Positions 36,262 to 45,619 of a stretch of 64,000 nucleotides of DNA are shown here, piece by piece. How positions within the stretch are numbered: the first letter of the stretch is position 1; the number at the start of each line of letters is the position of its first letter. This DNA is from Lachnospiraceae bacterium UBA2864 (GTDB lineage: Bacteria; Bacillota; Clostridia; Lachnospirales; Lachnospiraceae). A model generated the notes under the pieces. It made no database searches and was not told the origin of the DNA. It saw only the letters and a list, made by a program, of their open reading frames with translations. Location: assembly GCA_002350525.1 (NCBI GenBank), contig DEFA01000013.1:1363-65362 (forward strand). The letters run 5' to 3'. Both the position numbers and the translations under genes were made by a program.

Positions 36262-36933
36262 ATGAGTAATAGATTAAAAACTTCCGCGCCGATTACTACT
36301 ATTGTATTCGACATGGACGGAACAGTATTAAATACCTTGGAAGATCTTACCGCATCAATGAATTATGTTTTGGAAAGGTTTGGAATGCCCGGACATACGC
36401 TTGAAGAATATCGTCTGTTCTTCGGGAACGGAGCGAAGGAAGCTCTGAGGCTTTCACTTCCGGAGGGAACATCACCTGCTATACTGGACGATATGATGCC
36501 GGTATTTAAGGAACATTACGATGCACACTGCCTCGATAAGACAGGTCCGTATGACGGGATCATTGACTTAATGAAGGAACTGAAGAAGAGAGGCTATAAG
36601 ATGGCCATCGTATCCAATAAGATAGATTCTGCGGTAAAGGAGCTTCATCAGAGATTCTTTGCGGATTCGGTGGATGTGGCTCTCGGTGAGAAGCCGGGAA
36701 TTAACAGAAAGCCTGCTCCGGATATGGTGGAGGCAGCACTTGAAGAATTGGGAAGCACTAAAGAAGAATCGGTTTATATCGGAGATTCGGAAGTGGACTT
36801 CCTTACAGCGAAGAATTCCGGCCTGCCATGCATATCGGTTTTGTGGGGCTTCAGGGATAAGGACTATCTCATAGAGCAGGGAGCATACTGCTTTGCGGAT
36901 AATCCTTCGGATATTATAGATATTCTCAGCTGA
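36262..36933 (+). CDS. HAD-family hydrolase (phosphoglycolate phosphatase-like)
   Basis: The 223-residue protein has the HAD nucleophile motif FDMDGTVLNT near residue 16, a cap domain, the Thr/Ser motif VSNK near 117, the Lys in the GINRKPAPDMV segment and the acidic motif IGDSEVDFLTA. It resembles the Gph/PgmB group. The substrate is not predictable. It is probably co-transcribed with the acyltransferase gene upstream. Confidence 0.9.
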   Translation: MSNRLKTSAPITTIVFDMDGTVLNTLEDLTASMNYVLERFGMPGHTLEEYRLFFGNGAKEALRLSLPEGTSPAILDDMMPVFKEHYDAHCLDKTGPYDGIIDLMKELKKRGYKMAIVSNKIDSAVKELHQRFFADSVDVALGEKPGINRKPAPDMVEAALEELGSTKEESVYIGDSEVDFLTAKNSGLPCISVLWGFRDKDYLIEQGAYCFADNPSDIIDILS

Positions 36934-36965
36934 GATTATTCAACATTACATGATTATGACTTATA

Positions 36966-37004
36966 TTTTGCCTGATTCGGTATCGCCCGGATCAGGTTTT
37001 TTCT
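36966..37004 (+). terminator. Intrinsic terminator
   Basis: CCTGAT pairs with ATCAGG around an interior that also pairs (CGG with CCG-type bases), followed by TTTTTTCTTT. Confidence 0.75.
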
Positions 37005-37182
37005 TTATAGGAACCTGTGTTTCCGGCGAAGTGAAATGCCTGAAACCCCCTAAAACAGGCAGTGTTACGGAAAGTAACAGCCCTGTTACAGCCCGTCTCT
37101 TGTGTGTTACGAGGACTTTGACATAAGCTTGGACCATCAGATGACAGCAACATGTCACAGAAAATATAAGGAGGTCATGATT

Positions 37183-37791
37183 ATGACAAAGAAATCAAAA
37201 TTATTTATCACAATCACGGGAATGGTAGTTATGTTAACCGGGTGTGGAGTGAAAGAAAAACAAGCGGACCGGGTAGGAGTAGCACCAACCATAAGGGCAA
37301 CAGAGGCTACAACTACCATGATAGATCCGAAAGATGAGGACATGACTGAAGAAGATGAAGTAACTGCACCGGGCATTGATTCGGAAACAGCTTCTGAAAT
37401 TGACTGGAACAGCATACTTAAGAACCTTGAATCAGCAGATCTGTCAGATGTTGGGTTTTACATCGATATTGAAGATGCAAAGAATACGGCAGAGAAAATG
37501 GACTTTGTGTTATTTACGAATTATGAGAAGGATTTCAGTTCCGTAGATAAACAGATACTTATCAACTATGGTATTGCATTAAAACCTGATTCAGAAGACG
37601 AAGAGTACTACGACGATCCGGTATATTCCATTAATATTATGAATAACAGTGATCCGGATGATTGCTATTATGGAATATATTCAGATGATGGTGAATGTCT
37701 GTTTGAAGAAGGAAACTGGAGCCTTACGGAAGATAAGGATACTGAAACAGCGGAGTGGCTTGAGTCATTAGGCGAAGCCATGGTAAAATAG
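37183..37791 (+). CDS. Lipoprotein of unknown function (202 residues)
   Basis: The ATG at 37183 lies 8 nt after AAGGAGG. The signal peptide ends with a lipobox VMLTGC. The mature protein is strongly acidic, with an 80-residue Asp/Glu/Thr-rich linker and a small C-terminal domain (VGFYIDIEDAKNTAEKMDFV). No family is recognised. The following gene encodes an XRE regulator. Confidence 0.65.
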   Translation: MTKKSKLFITITGMVVMLTGCGVKEKQADRVGVAPTIRATEATTTMIDPKDEDMTEEDEVTAPGIDSETASEIDWNSILKNLESADLSDVGFYIDIEDAKNTAEKMDFVLFTNYEKDFSSVDKQILINYGIALKPDSEDEEYYDDPVYSINIMNNSDPDDCYYGIYSDDGECLFEEGNWSLTEDKDTETAEWLESLGEAMVK

Positions 37792-37911
37792 GTATCGGTT
37801 TTTGAAAAATCGATGCTCCTGGGCAAAGCGAAGGATTCCTGCACGAGCAGAGTGAAGTGCAGAACATACGCGAAGCGATTATAGAACAATAACAAAAGGA
37901 GGAAGTGAAAT

Positions 37912-38487
37912 ATGACGTTTGGAGAAAAACTTAGGGAAGCAAGAAAAGCAGCAGGGCTCTCTCAGGAGCAGTTTGCGGAGAAAATGAGTGTATCAAGATC
38001 GGCAGTTGCAAAGTGGGAATCTGACAAGGGACTGCCGGATGTAAATAATCTTAAGGTTATGGCACAGCTTCTGGGTGTAACTATAGATTATCTTCTGGAT
38101 GATGAGGAGAAGCTGAATCTGTCGGAAACCAAAGAACCGATAGATCTTGAAGCCTTTGAGAAGACGGGTAAGGCCAGAGATAAGAAGGATGCAGCGGTAC
38201 TGGCTAAGTTCCCGAATGCGGATGCTGTCTATCCTCTTATCAGACAAAAGAAGATGAGTAAGAAGGAAGCTCTTTTAGATTTCATAGTACTGCCGGGAGT
38301 GGTTCAGACGCTCGACTATATGAATAATTCAGATGGTTATTATCTGGTAGAGCAGGGCGGAAGACAGTATCTTGTAAGGGTGTCAAAGGACTTTATCACA
38401 ACGACCGAGCTTGCACAGCATGTTGATACGAAGAAGTTTACAATAGATAATAATGTATTTAAGAGAGCGGTGTATCAGCTGATCTAA
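37912..38487 (+). CDS. XRE-family HTH regulator with C-terminal domain
   Basis: The 191-residue protein has a textbook N-terminal HTH (LREARKAAGLSQEQFAEKMS, then VSRSAVAKWESDKGLPDVNNL). A linker leads to a C-terminal domain of about 90 residues (KKMSKKEALLDFIVLPGV, then GYYLVEQGGRQYLVRVSKDF) of unknown function, maybe ligand binding. The ribosome site is AGGAGG. It could control the ABC exporter cluster starting 160 bases downstream. Confidence 0.88.
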   Translation: MTFGEKLREARKAAGLSQEQFAEKMSVSRSAVAKWESDKGLPDVNNLKVMAQLLGVTIDYLLDDEEKLNLSETKEPIDLEAFEKTGKARDKKDAAVLAKFPNADAVYPLIRQKKMSKKEALLDFIVLPGVVQTLDYMNNSDGYYLVEQGGRQYLVRVSKDFITTTELAQHVDTKKFTIDNNVFKRAVYQLI

Positions 38488-38495
38488 ATAAACAA

Positions 38496-38511
38496 TGTGA
38501 CTTTAGTCACA
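38496..38511. promoter_or_regulatory. Operator-like palindrome TGTGACT-tt-AGTCACA
   Basis: A perfect 7-bp inverted repeat with a 2-bp centre lies right after the XRE gene and before the exporter operon. It has the form of a dimer operator. The binding protein is unknown. Confidence 0.45.
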
Positions 38512-38561
38512 TCGGAAATGTATCTTTTCTCACTACAAAAGAATAATCGTAATTCATATAA

Positions 38562-38609
38562 TGAGTGTGTCAGATGGAGATAGACTTTATCGACACACTC
38601 GTTTTTTGT
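38562..38609 (+). terminator. Intrinsic terminator
   Basis: GAGTGTGTC pairs with GACACACTC and is followed by GTTTTTTGTT. It separates the XRE gene from the exporter operon. Confidence 0.85.
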
Positions 38610-38646
38610 TAAGAATAAAACAGATGTTTTGAAGAATGGAGAGACT

Positions 38647-39399
38647 ATGGGAACAATATTAAAGCTGAATGAGCTGACAAAGAAATACGGCAACAAGGTT
38701 GTTGTGGATAATCTCAATATAGAGATAGAGGAAGGAGAAGTGTTCGGACTTCTCGGACCGAACGGTGCGGGTAAAAGTACCACAATGAATATGGTATGTG
38801 ACCTGGTAAAGCCTACCCTCGGAAATGTAGAGTTTTTCGGAAAGGATTTCCAAAAGAATCGTAAGGAACTGGTCGATAAGCTGGGATATATCCCACAGGA
38901 CCTTGCTATACACGGTAATCTGAAGGCCTGGGAAAATGTCGAGCTCTTCACTTCACTTTACGGAATCAAGGGTGCTGAGCTGAAGAAGAGGATTGATGAA
39001 AGTCTTGAATATGTCGGCCTGCTCGACAGGAGAAATGATTTTGCCAAGACATTTTCCGGAGGTATGAAGAGACGACTTAATATCGCCTGTGCCATAGGCC
39101 ATCATCCAAAGCTTCTTATCTTTGATGAGCCGACAGTCGGTATCGATCCGCAGTCAAGAAACTTCATTCTGGATAAGATAAAGGAATCCAACGAGAACGG
39201 AGCGACTATCATTTACACCAGTCATTATATGGAAGAGGTTGAAGCAATCTGCAGCAGGATAGCTATTATGGATAACGGTAAGGTTATTGCAACCGGTACG
39301 AGTGAAGAGCTTAAGAAGATGGTTGTAGAAGATACATCGACCATTACACTTGAGGAAGTATTCCTCACACTTACAGGAAAGAAACTCAGAGACTATTAA
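38647..39399 (+). CDS. ABC-2 exporter ATP-binding protein
   Basis: The ATG at 38647 (site GGAG) gives 250 residues. Walker A GPNGAGKST, Q-loop YIPQD, signature FSGGMKRRLNIA, Walker B LLIFDEPTVGID and the switch His in TSHYMEE are all present. It lacks the long extra C-terminal domain seen in BcrA/CcmA-type proteins. It should power the two ABC-2 permeases encoded downstream. Confidence 0.93.
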   Translation: MGTILKLNELTKKYGNKVVVDNLNIEIEEGEVFGLLGPNGAGKSTTMNMVCDLVKPTLGNVEFFGKDFQKNRKELVDKLGYIPQDLAIHGNLKAWENVELFTSLYGIKGAELKKRIDESLEYVGLLDRRNDFAKTFSGGMKRRLNIACAIGHHPKLLIFDEPTVGIDPQSRNFILDKIKESNENGATIIYTSHYMEEVEAICSRIAIMDNGKVIATGTSEELKKMVVEDTSTITLEEVFLTLTGKKLRDY

Positions 39400-39427
39400 A
39401 TGCATGTGACAGGGCAAGGAGATTACT

Positions 39428-40060
39428 ATGAACAGAAAAATAGGTATGATAGGATCTTTGGTAAATGCATTTACCGTGCTTATGTTTGCGGTATTTTTGC
39501 TGGCCGGCTGGTCTTTTGGTTATTTCTTTGTATGTATCTTTCTGGCATTTAGCTTTGTCTGCATGGTTTCGGCACTGGATGCCGAGGGCACCGATGAGAC
39601 GAAAGCGGCCGGCAGAACGGCACTTGTGTTTGCCGGAATGTATGCAACGCTGATTCTTATCGTATACTTCACGCAATGCACAACGGTCCTTAATGAGAAA
39701 CTGGGAGAGGAAGCAAGCAGGATACTGAACTATAGTTACATGGGATTTATGTTTAACCTGGATCTGTTGGGATACGGGCTCATGGCACTTTCGACGTTTT
39801 TTATCGGATTGACGGTCAATGTGAAGAATAAGGAAGACAAGGCCTTGAAGATTTTACTGATGGTGCATGGGCTTTTCTTTCCGGGATGTCTGATAATGCC
39901 GATGACAGGTGTTTTTACGGAAAGTCACGGATCCGGCTCAAGCGGTGGCGTGATAGCGCTTGAAATATGGTGTCTGTACTTCCTGCCTATCGGAATCATA
40001 GCGTTCCTTCATTTTAAGGAACAGGGATCCGGTCAGACGGAGAAAGGAGCAAAGAGGTAA
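39428..40060 (+). CDS. Membrane protein in exporter operon
   Basis: The 210-residue protein has about six hydrophobic helices and short polar loops, with a small Gly/Ser-rich loop (GSGSSGG). I do not recognise a family. It lies between the ATPase gene and the permease genes at short distances, so it may be an accessory or self-protection subunit of the exporter. Confidence 0.6.
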   Translation: MNRKIGMIGSLVNAFTVLMFAVFLLAGWSFGYFFVCIFLAFSFVCMVSALDAEGTDETKAAGRTALVFAGMYATLILIVYFTQCTTVLNEKLGEEASRILNYSYMGFMFNLDLLGYGLMALSTFFIGLTVNVKNKEDKALKILLMVHGLFFPGCLIMPMTGVFTESHGSGSSGGVIALEIWCLYFLPIGIIAFLHFKEQGSGQTEKGAKR

Positions 40061-40064
40061 AGAA

Positions 40065-41132
40065 ATGAACAGATATTTGATCAAAAATAATATAAAGCTT
40101 ATGTACAGAAGCTGGGGCAACATCCTTACTTTTGTTATCATGCCGGTCATACTTATATTCTGTCTGTCAAGTGCCTTCGAAACTTTGATGAGTAAGTATG
40201 AAGAGACTGATATGACGGCAGGTTATCGCATCGAAGGAGACGGAATAAAGCCGGAGATGATAGAGGCCATGACGAAAGCGGCTGAGGAAAATGATATAAC
40301 ACTCAGTGAGTATCCGGAAGGTGATCCGGAGGAGCTGATGCATGATAATTCCCTTACCGGTTTTATAGTTTTTGAGGGTGACAGTTATACCATATATGAA
40401 GACAGTTCGGCAAAGGGGAAGGTGCTCGGTTATTTTGTAAATGCATTCTATGAAAATGCGTCGGCAGCGGCTATGGGTGTGAAGCGGGACGCTGCTACAC
40501 TTACGGTGGAACATCCGGAATATAAGAAAAGCATAGATTCCAAAGATTATTACGGAATAGTTGAGATCGTATACTTCGGATGGTGTGCAATATTTGCAGG
40601 TGCCGGAATTTTAATAAATGAGAAGAAATATAAGATCAGAAAGAGATATCAGGTTGCGAATCTGACACCCGTCAAGGAATATCTGAGCAAATTTATTCCG
40701 ATAGCTGTAGTAGCATCGATCGGTACTTTGATCGCAGCGCTGCTGACGGTGGTTTTACTGGGAGTACATTGGGGAAATCCTCTTCTTTCAATTCTTATAC
40801 TTGTCGCATCCGTAGCGGCAGCTACCGCAATGGGAATAATGATCTACAGCATTACGGACAGCATGGTCGGAACGATCATAGTCACATTTACGGTTGTATG
40901 GATCCTCGGTTTCTTCGGAGGGGCATTTGAGACCTATATCTTCTCATCACATCCGATGAATGTAAAACTCATGACTCCGATATATCATATAAACAGAGCC
41001 CTTACGGAAATATCCTGTATGGGACGCAGCGATTATGCGGGAAGTGCAGTCGGTTACGCGGGGCTGATAGTAGTCGTATCTTCGATCATAGCCATACTGT
41101 TCGGACAGATCAGAAAGAGAGGAAGAGCATGA
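40065..41132 (+). CDS. ABC-2 type permease
   Basis: The 355-residue protein has one N-terminal helix, a large extracytoplasmic loop (about 45-160), and a C-terminal block of five helices beginning with VYFGWCAIFAGAGILI. This is the YhgE/ABC-2 membrane layout. The gene overlaps the next permease by 4 bases (ATGA). Drug or peptide export is typical for the family; the cargo here is unknown. Confidence 0.88.
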   Translation: MNRYLIKNNIKLMYRSWGNILTFVIMPVILIFCLSSAFETLMSKYEETDMTAGYRIEGDGIKPEMIEAMTKAAEENDITLSEYPEGDPEELMHDNSLTGFIVFEGDSYTIYEDSSAKGKVLGYFVNAFYENASAAAMGVKRDAATLTVEHPEYKKSIDSKDYYGIVEIVYFGWCAIFAGAGILINEKKYKIRKRYQVANLTPVKEYLSKFIPIAVVASIGTLIAALLTVVLLGVHWGNPLLSILILVASVAAATAMGIMIYSITDSMVGTIIVTFTVVWILGFFGGAFETYIFSSHPMNVKLMTPIYHINRALTEISCMGRSDYAGSAVGYAGLIVVVSSIIAILFGQIRKRGRA

Positions 41133-42394
41133 TAGTTTTAATAAAATCAAGTATAAAACTTTTGATCAGAACAAAGATAATCTGGCTTTTCATCATAATT
41201 ACGCCGATATTATCGACTTTGATACTTAAAAGCAATACCGATTATACAGTGTATCAGGATGAGCTTAGCAGCGTAGTCGAACTGAATAATGCGGACGAAA
41301 AAGTCGCATATAACGGAAGCAAAGGGGATTATGTGGTTAAGGTATATGATGCTTCCGGTTCGGAACTTTCGGATTACCTTATAGACAGACTGGCTGACAG
41401 CGGAATGTTTATACTCTGCAGGGCAGACATTTCCGAGGAAGAGATCACAGATGAGTTTATAAGAGATCATATAGAGTTTGACGGAAATGAGGACAGAATG
41501 GGAGCAGCCCTTTATATTACGGCTGATTTCAGTGATAAGATTCTTGAAGGCAGGACTGCCGAAGCACTTACCATGTATGTACTTTCGGATGATGCGAGAA
41601 CGGATGCTTTCGAAAGTGAACTTACTCTGCAGCTTTCGAGAATGACCACATTCAGAGCCGGTGCAGCGGGTGAAAAAGAATTAGTTGAAGGTTTAAAATA
41701 TTTAGATGATATGAATCCTAAGAAGGATGTAATATCGGTGGATACCAACAAGACGACAAAGCTTACGGAAGAGCAGATTAATCAGAAAGCTCAGATGGGA
41801 TATGCATTTTCGTTCCTGACACTTGGCTTTGTATTTGTGGGATTCTTTGTGGCAAGCGGAGTTATTAAGGAACAGAAGAACGGAGTGTTCACAAGAGTAA
41901 ATCTTTCGAGGACCAGCACACTTACATATTTTACTTCGAAGTTTGTATCTGTATTTTTGGTATCGGTGCTGATGACCGGAGTAGTCGGTGCATGCAGCTT
42001 CATGCTGGATATGAATGATATGGGAATGAGCAGGGGCGCATTTCTCGTATTGATATTTATGATGGGACTCATATTCAGTTCCCTCAGTATGTTTGTGGGA
42101 ATTATGCTGAATGATATATTCAGTGCAAGTATATCATCCTTTACACTCTGGTGTATGTCATCACTCTTCAGCGGTCTTTACTTCCCTCTGGATGATACCT
42201 CGAGAGGCATAAGGATCATCTCTTCACTGATGCCGCAGAAGTGGTTCCTGGACGGAACGGAAATGATATTTGTTGGAGACAATAAGGTTTTCGGTATGTT
42301 AATATGTATTACAGCAGCATATCTGATATTGACCATAAGTCTCGGCGGTATCGGGCTTAAAGTCAGAAGGAGCACGGAGTGGGGAGTTTCTTAA
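41129..42394 (+). CDS. ABC-2 type permease
   Basis: The 421-residue protein has the same plan as its neighbour: an N-terminal helix, an extracytoplasmic domain to about residue 215, then five to six helices. It overlaps the upstream permease by 4 bases and the kinase gene by 16 bases, so the operon is translationally coupled. Together with the ATPase it should form a heteromeric exporter. Confidence 0.88.
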   Translation: MIVLIKSSIKLLIRTKIIWLFIIITPILSTLILKSNTDYTVYQDELSSVVELNNADEKVAYNGSKGDYVVKVYDASGSELSDYLIDRLADSGMFILCRADISEEEITDEFIRDHIEFDGNEDRMGAALYITADFSDKILEGRTAEALTMYVLSDDARTDAFESELTLQLSRMTTFRAGAAGEKELVEGLKYLDDMNPKKDVISVDTNKTTKLTEEQINQKAQMGYAFSFLTLGFVFVGFFVASGVIKEQKNGVFTRVNLSRTSTLTYFTSKFVSVFLVSVLMTGVVGACSFMLDMNDMGMSRGAFLVLIFMMGLIFSSLSMFVGIMLNDIFSASISSFTLWCMSSLFSGLYFPLDDTSRGIRIISSLMPQKWFLDGTEMIFVGDNKVFGMLICITAAYLILTISLGGIGLKVRRSTEWGVS

Positions 42395-43554
42395 ACGACA
42401 ATATTCTTAAAGAAAAATACTTTCTTATATCCCGTATAGTGATCATGCTGCTGCTTGGTCTGTATGGGATGGACGGAACAGATGATAAGACAGGAGTATC
42501 CGCAGGGATACTCCTGCTTGTTGCGTTATATATATCCGTAATCTGCCTGAAGGAATTTACGGAAGGAAAAAAAGAACTTATCTTTATAGCCGTGGCAGCG
42601 GCTGCCTATATAGCTCTTTTATATTTCGGCGGTATCAGCTTCAGCCTGATGGGAATATATCTGTATTATGAGTTACTGCTATGTTTAAAGGCAAAACGTT
42701 TCTGGTATTATCTGATCTACCTTAATATCTTTATCGAGAGGTACCTTCTTGTAAGAGTCACAGGAGAAGCTCCGATGGCTATAGTAACGGAGCTTATCAT
42801 ACTCACATTTATGCTTATATTCTATGTGCAGCATGAGTTTGTCGTCACGGATTATGAGAAGCAGATGATGCAGGATACCATAGCCCAGCAGGGGCTGAAA
42901 AGAGATATGCGTATTCAGGAAAATACTGCGAGAGAGCAGATGAAGAAGAATATGCTTATGTCCGAGAACAAGATTCTGGCGGAGAGAGCGGCTCTGTCGC
43001 AGACCCTCCACGATAAGCTGGGTCACAATATTAACGGGTCCATCTATCAGCTTGAAGCGGTGAAGCTTCTTATGGATAAGGATCCGGAGAAGGCCCGCAG
43101 TATGTCACAGGCCGTGATAGATCAGCTCCGAACAGGAATGGATGAGATCCGGGCCATTCTCAGGAAGGAGAGACCGGAGAAGAAGCAGATGGCGTTGCTT
43201 CAGCTCTATGAACTCTGCGAAGACTGCGACAGTAAGGGCGTAGAAGCACAGCTTCTGAATGAAGGAGATATCTCGAAAATTCCGGACAGTATGTGGGAAG
43301 TGATCCTGGACAATACCTTTGAAGCCGTAACCAATTCCATGAAGTATTCGAAATGTAAACATATAAATATCAGCATATCGGTTATGAATAAGCTGGTGAA
43401 ATGCACGGTTACGGATGATGGCGTAGGCTGTCCGAAGATTGAAGACGGCATGGGAATCTCGGGAATGAGACAGAGAGTAAGAATGTCGGGCGGTTCGATA
43501 GATTTTGAAACAGAGGTAGGTTTTAAGGTGAGTATGCTGCTTCCGTTAGAGTAG
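42379..43554 (+). CDS. NarL/LiaS-type sensor histidine kinase
   Basis: This 391-residue kinase starts with GTG inside the end of the upstream permease gene. The N-terminal ~160 residues are five to six short hydrophobic helices with almost no external domain. This is the intramembrane-sensing type. A coiled coil follows, then the HisKA_3 motif SQTLHDKLGHNINGSIYQLE, and an ATPase domain with NSMKYSKCKHI and DDGVGC. Such kinases report cell-envelope or antibiotic stress to a LuxR-type partner. Confidence 0.88.
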   Translation: MGSFLNDNILKEKYFLISRIVIMLLLGLYGMDGTDDKTGVSAGILLLVALYISVICLKEFTEGKKELIFIAVAAAAYIALLYFGGISFSLMGIYLYYELLLCLKAKRFWYYLIYLNIFIERYLLVRVTGEAPMAIVTELIILTFMLIFYVQHEFVVTDYEKQMMQDTIAQQGLKRDMRIQENTAREQMKKNMLMSENKILAERAALSQTLHDKLGHNINGSIYQLEAVKLLMDKDPEKARSMSQAVIDQLRTGMDEIRAILRKERPEKKQMALLQLYELCEDCDSKGVEAQLLNEGDISKIPDSMWEVILDNTFEAVTNSMKYSKCKHINISISVMNKLVKCTVTDDGVGCPKIEDGMGISGMRQRVRMSGGSIDFETEVGFKVSMLLPLE

Positions 43555-43633
43555 CAGCCCGAAGAGTTACCGTCGGTGAAGAAGTTAGTAGAGTTACGGG
43601 TCAACAGACCGTGTGGATAGAAGAGGATAATGT

Positions 43634-44299
43634 ATGGATAAGATTAAAGTGATCATAGCTGATGACAGTGATTTCGTCAGAGACGGAATGAAGATAATCC
43701 TCGATGTGGATGATGATTTCGAGGTGTTGGGAACAGCCGCAAACGGCCGCGAAGCGATAGAGCTGGCAGAGAAGAACAGGCCGGATGTCTTCCTTATGGA
43801 TATCCAGATGCCGGAGATGGACGGAATAGAGGCGACAAAGCATATAGTTGAACAGGGTCTCGGGAAGGTTCTGATACTGACGACTTTCGATGATGACGAT
43901 CTGGTTCAGCAGGCACTCCGGAACGGAGCCAAGGGTTATCTCATAAAGAATCATACACCTGAACATCTGAAGCAGATGATCCGCTCGGTATATAACGGAA
44001 CAGGTGTGATGGAGGAGAGTATCCTTGAAACACTGGCAGGGAAGGCCGGTACACAAGGCGTATCCACGCAGGGGACTTCGGGCAATTCAGTCGGCGCGGG
44101 CTTCAATACCGAAGGTTATTCCGAAAGAGAGCTTGATATAGTTAAGGCTGTGGCAGAAGGACTTTCCAACAAGGAAATAGCCGCAAAGCTTTTTATATCC
44201 GAAGGTACCGTAAAGAATTATATAACTTCGATTCTCGCAAAAGAAAACCTTTCACATCGAACGGCTCTTGCTGTATACTATCTGACAGGTAAAAAATAG
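43634..44299 (+). CDS. LuxR/NarL-family response regulator
   Basis: The 221-residue regulator has a receiver with ADDSDFVRDG, the phosphoacceptor Asp in FLMDIQMPEMDG and the Lys in GYLIKNH. The C-terminal HTH is of LuxR type (YSERELDIVKAVAEGLSNKE, then IAAKLFISEGTVKNYITSIL). A Thr/Gly/Ser linker joins them. It is 79 bases after the kinase gene and completes an ABC-exporter/two-component cluster of the LiaRS/BceRS kind. Confidence 0.92.
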   Translation: MDKIKVIIADDSDFVRDGMKIILDVDDDFEVLGTAANGREAIELAEKNRPDVFLMDIQMPEMDGIEATKHIVEQGLGKVLILTTFDDDDLVQQALRNGAKGYLIKNHTPEHLKQMIRSVYNGTGVMEESILETLAGKAGTQGVSTQGTSGNSVGAGFNTEGYSERELDIVKAVAEGLSNKEIAAKLFISEGTVKNYITSILAKENLSHRTALAVYYLTGKK

Positions 44300-44331
44300 C
44301 ACTTGTATTTGAAAGATCAGAGGTAATATAG

Positions 44332-45567
44332 ATGAGTCTTAATGATACACCTTCGGGCGAACGCCTGAGAATAAGTTTTTTCGGAAAGAGAAATGCGGGT
44401 AAGTCCAGTCTCGTTAATGCGGTCACAGGTCAGGAACTTGCTGTCGTATCGGATACACTTGGAACTACAACGGATCCCGTGTCAAAGGCAATGGAGCTTC
44501 TTCCGCTGGGACCGGTAGTTATCACTGATACACCGGGTTTTGATGACTCGGGAGAACTGGGAGAACTGAGAGTCAGGAAGACCAAGCAGATTCTCAATAA
44601 GACGGATATAGCGGTTCTTGTCACAGATGCTTCAAGAGAGCTCGATGCATCCGAACAGGAGCTTATAGATATATTTAAGAATAAGAATATTCCGTACATT
44701 GTAGTTAAGAACAAGATGGATCTCGTAAAGGATGCGGATGTATCGACCGCTTCTTCGAATGAGAAAGCGGCTTCCGGAGAAATCTATGTCAGTGCTACGG
44801 AGAAGACGAACATTTATGAACTTAAGGAACTTATAGGGCGGAGCGTAAATACCGACGGTCCATCCGTTCGTCTGGTGGGAGATGTGATAGAACCCGAACA
44901 GACAATTGTTCTTGTAATTCCGATAGACGAATCGGCACCGAAGGGAAGGCTCATACTTCCGCAGCAGCAGGCTATCCGCGATATCCTGGAGGCGGGAGCT
45001 TATGCCGTAACAACAAGAGAGACAGAACTCGAGGCTCTTCTTAAGAAGATGGATCCGAAGCCGGATCTTGTTATTACGGACAGCCAGGCTTTCGAGATAG
45101 TGGATAAGATCGTACCGGAGGATATACTCCTTACATCCTTCTCGATACTTATGGCAAGATATAAGGGATTCCTGGATACTGCCGTAAGAGGCGCTGCAGC
45201 AATCGATGAGCTGAAGGACGGAGATAAGATTCTTATAAGTGAAGGCTGCACTCATCACAGACAGTGCGGTGATATCGGAACGGTAAAGATTCCGAGATTC
45301 CTGAAGCAGAAGACAGGACGGGAACTGGAGATAGTGACAAGCTCAGGTACGGAATTCCCCGAAGACCTTTCGGAGTTCAGCCTTGTTATCCACTGCGGAG
45401 GATGCATGCTTACATCCCGTGAGATGGTATACCGTATGAAATGCGCGGAGGATGCAGGTGTTCCCTTTACCAATTACGGTGTGGCAATAGCCTATATGAA
45501 GGGCATACTCCACCGAAGTCTCGGAGTACTTCCCGAACTGCAGAAGATAGTAGAACCTACAGTATAA
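44332..45567 (+). CDS. hydF: [FeFe]-hydrogenase maturation GTPase HydF
   Basis: The 411-residue protein has an N-terminal GTPase domain (GKRNAGKSSLVNAV, then DTLGTTTDPV, then DTPGFDD, then KNKMD) and a C-terminal part with the cluster-binding pattern CTHHRQCGDIG and HCGGCM (His-x-Cys around two Cys). HydF is the scaffold that delivers the diiron subcluster to apo-HydA. hydE follows 52 bases downstream. hydG and hydA are not in this window. Confidence 0.95.
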   Translation: MSLNDTPSGERLRISFFGKRNAGKSSLVNAVTGQELAVVSDTLGTTTDPVSKAMELLPLGPVVITDTPGFDDSGELGELRVRKTKQILNKTDIAVLVTDASRELDASEQELIDIFKNKNIPYIVVKNKMDLVKDADVSTASSNEKAASGEIYVSATEKTNIYELKELIGRSVNTDGPSVRLVGDVIEPEQTIVLVIPIDESAPKGRLILPQQQAIRDILEAGAYAVTTRETELEALLKKMDPKPDLVITDSQAFEIVDKIVPEDILLTSFSILMARYKGFLDTAVRGAAAIDELKDGDKILISEGCTHHRQCGDIGTVKIPRFLKQKTGRELEIVTSSGTEFPEDLSEFSLVIHCGGCMLTSREMVYRMKCAEDAGVPFTNYGVAIAYMKGILHRSLGVLPELQKIVEPTV

Positions 45568-45619
45568 TATGACATAAGTGTCAAAAGTCATAATAGAGAG
45601 TTAAAGAAGTAATACAGCG

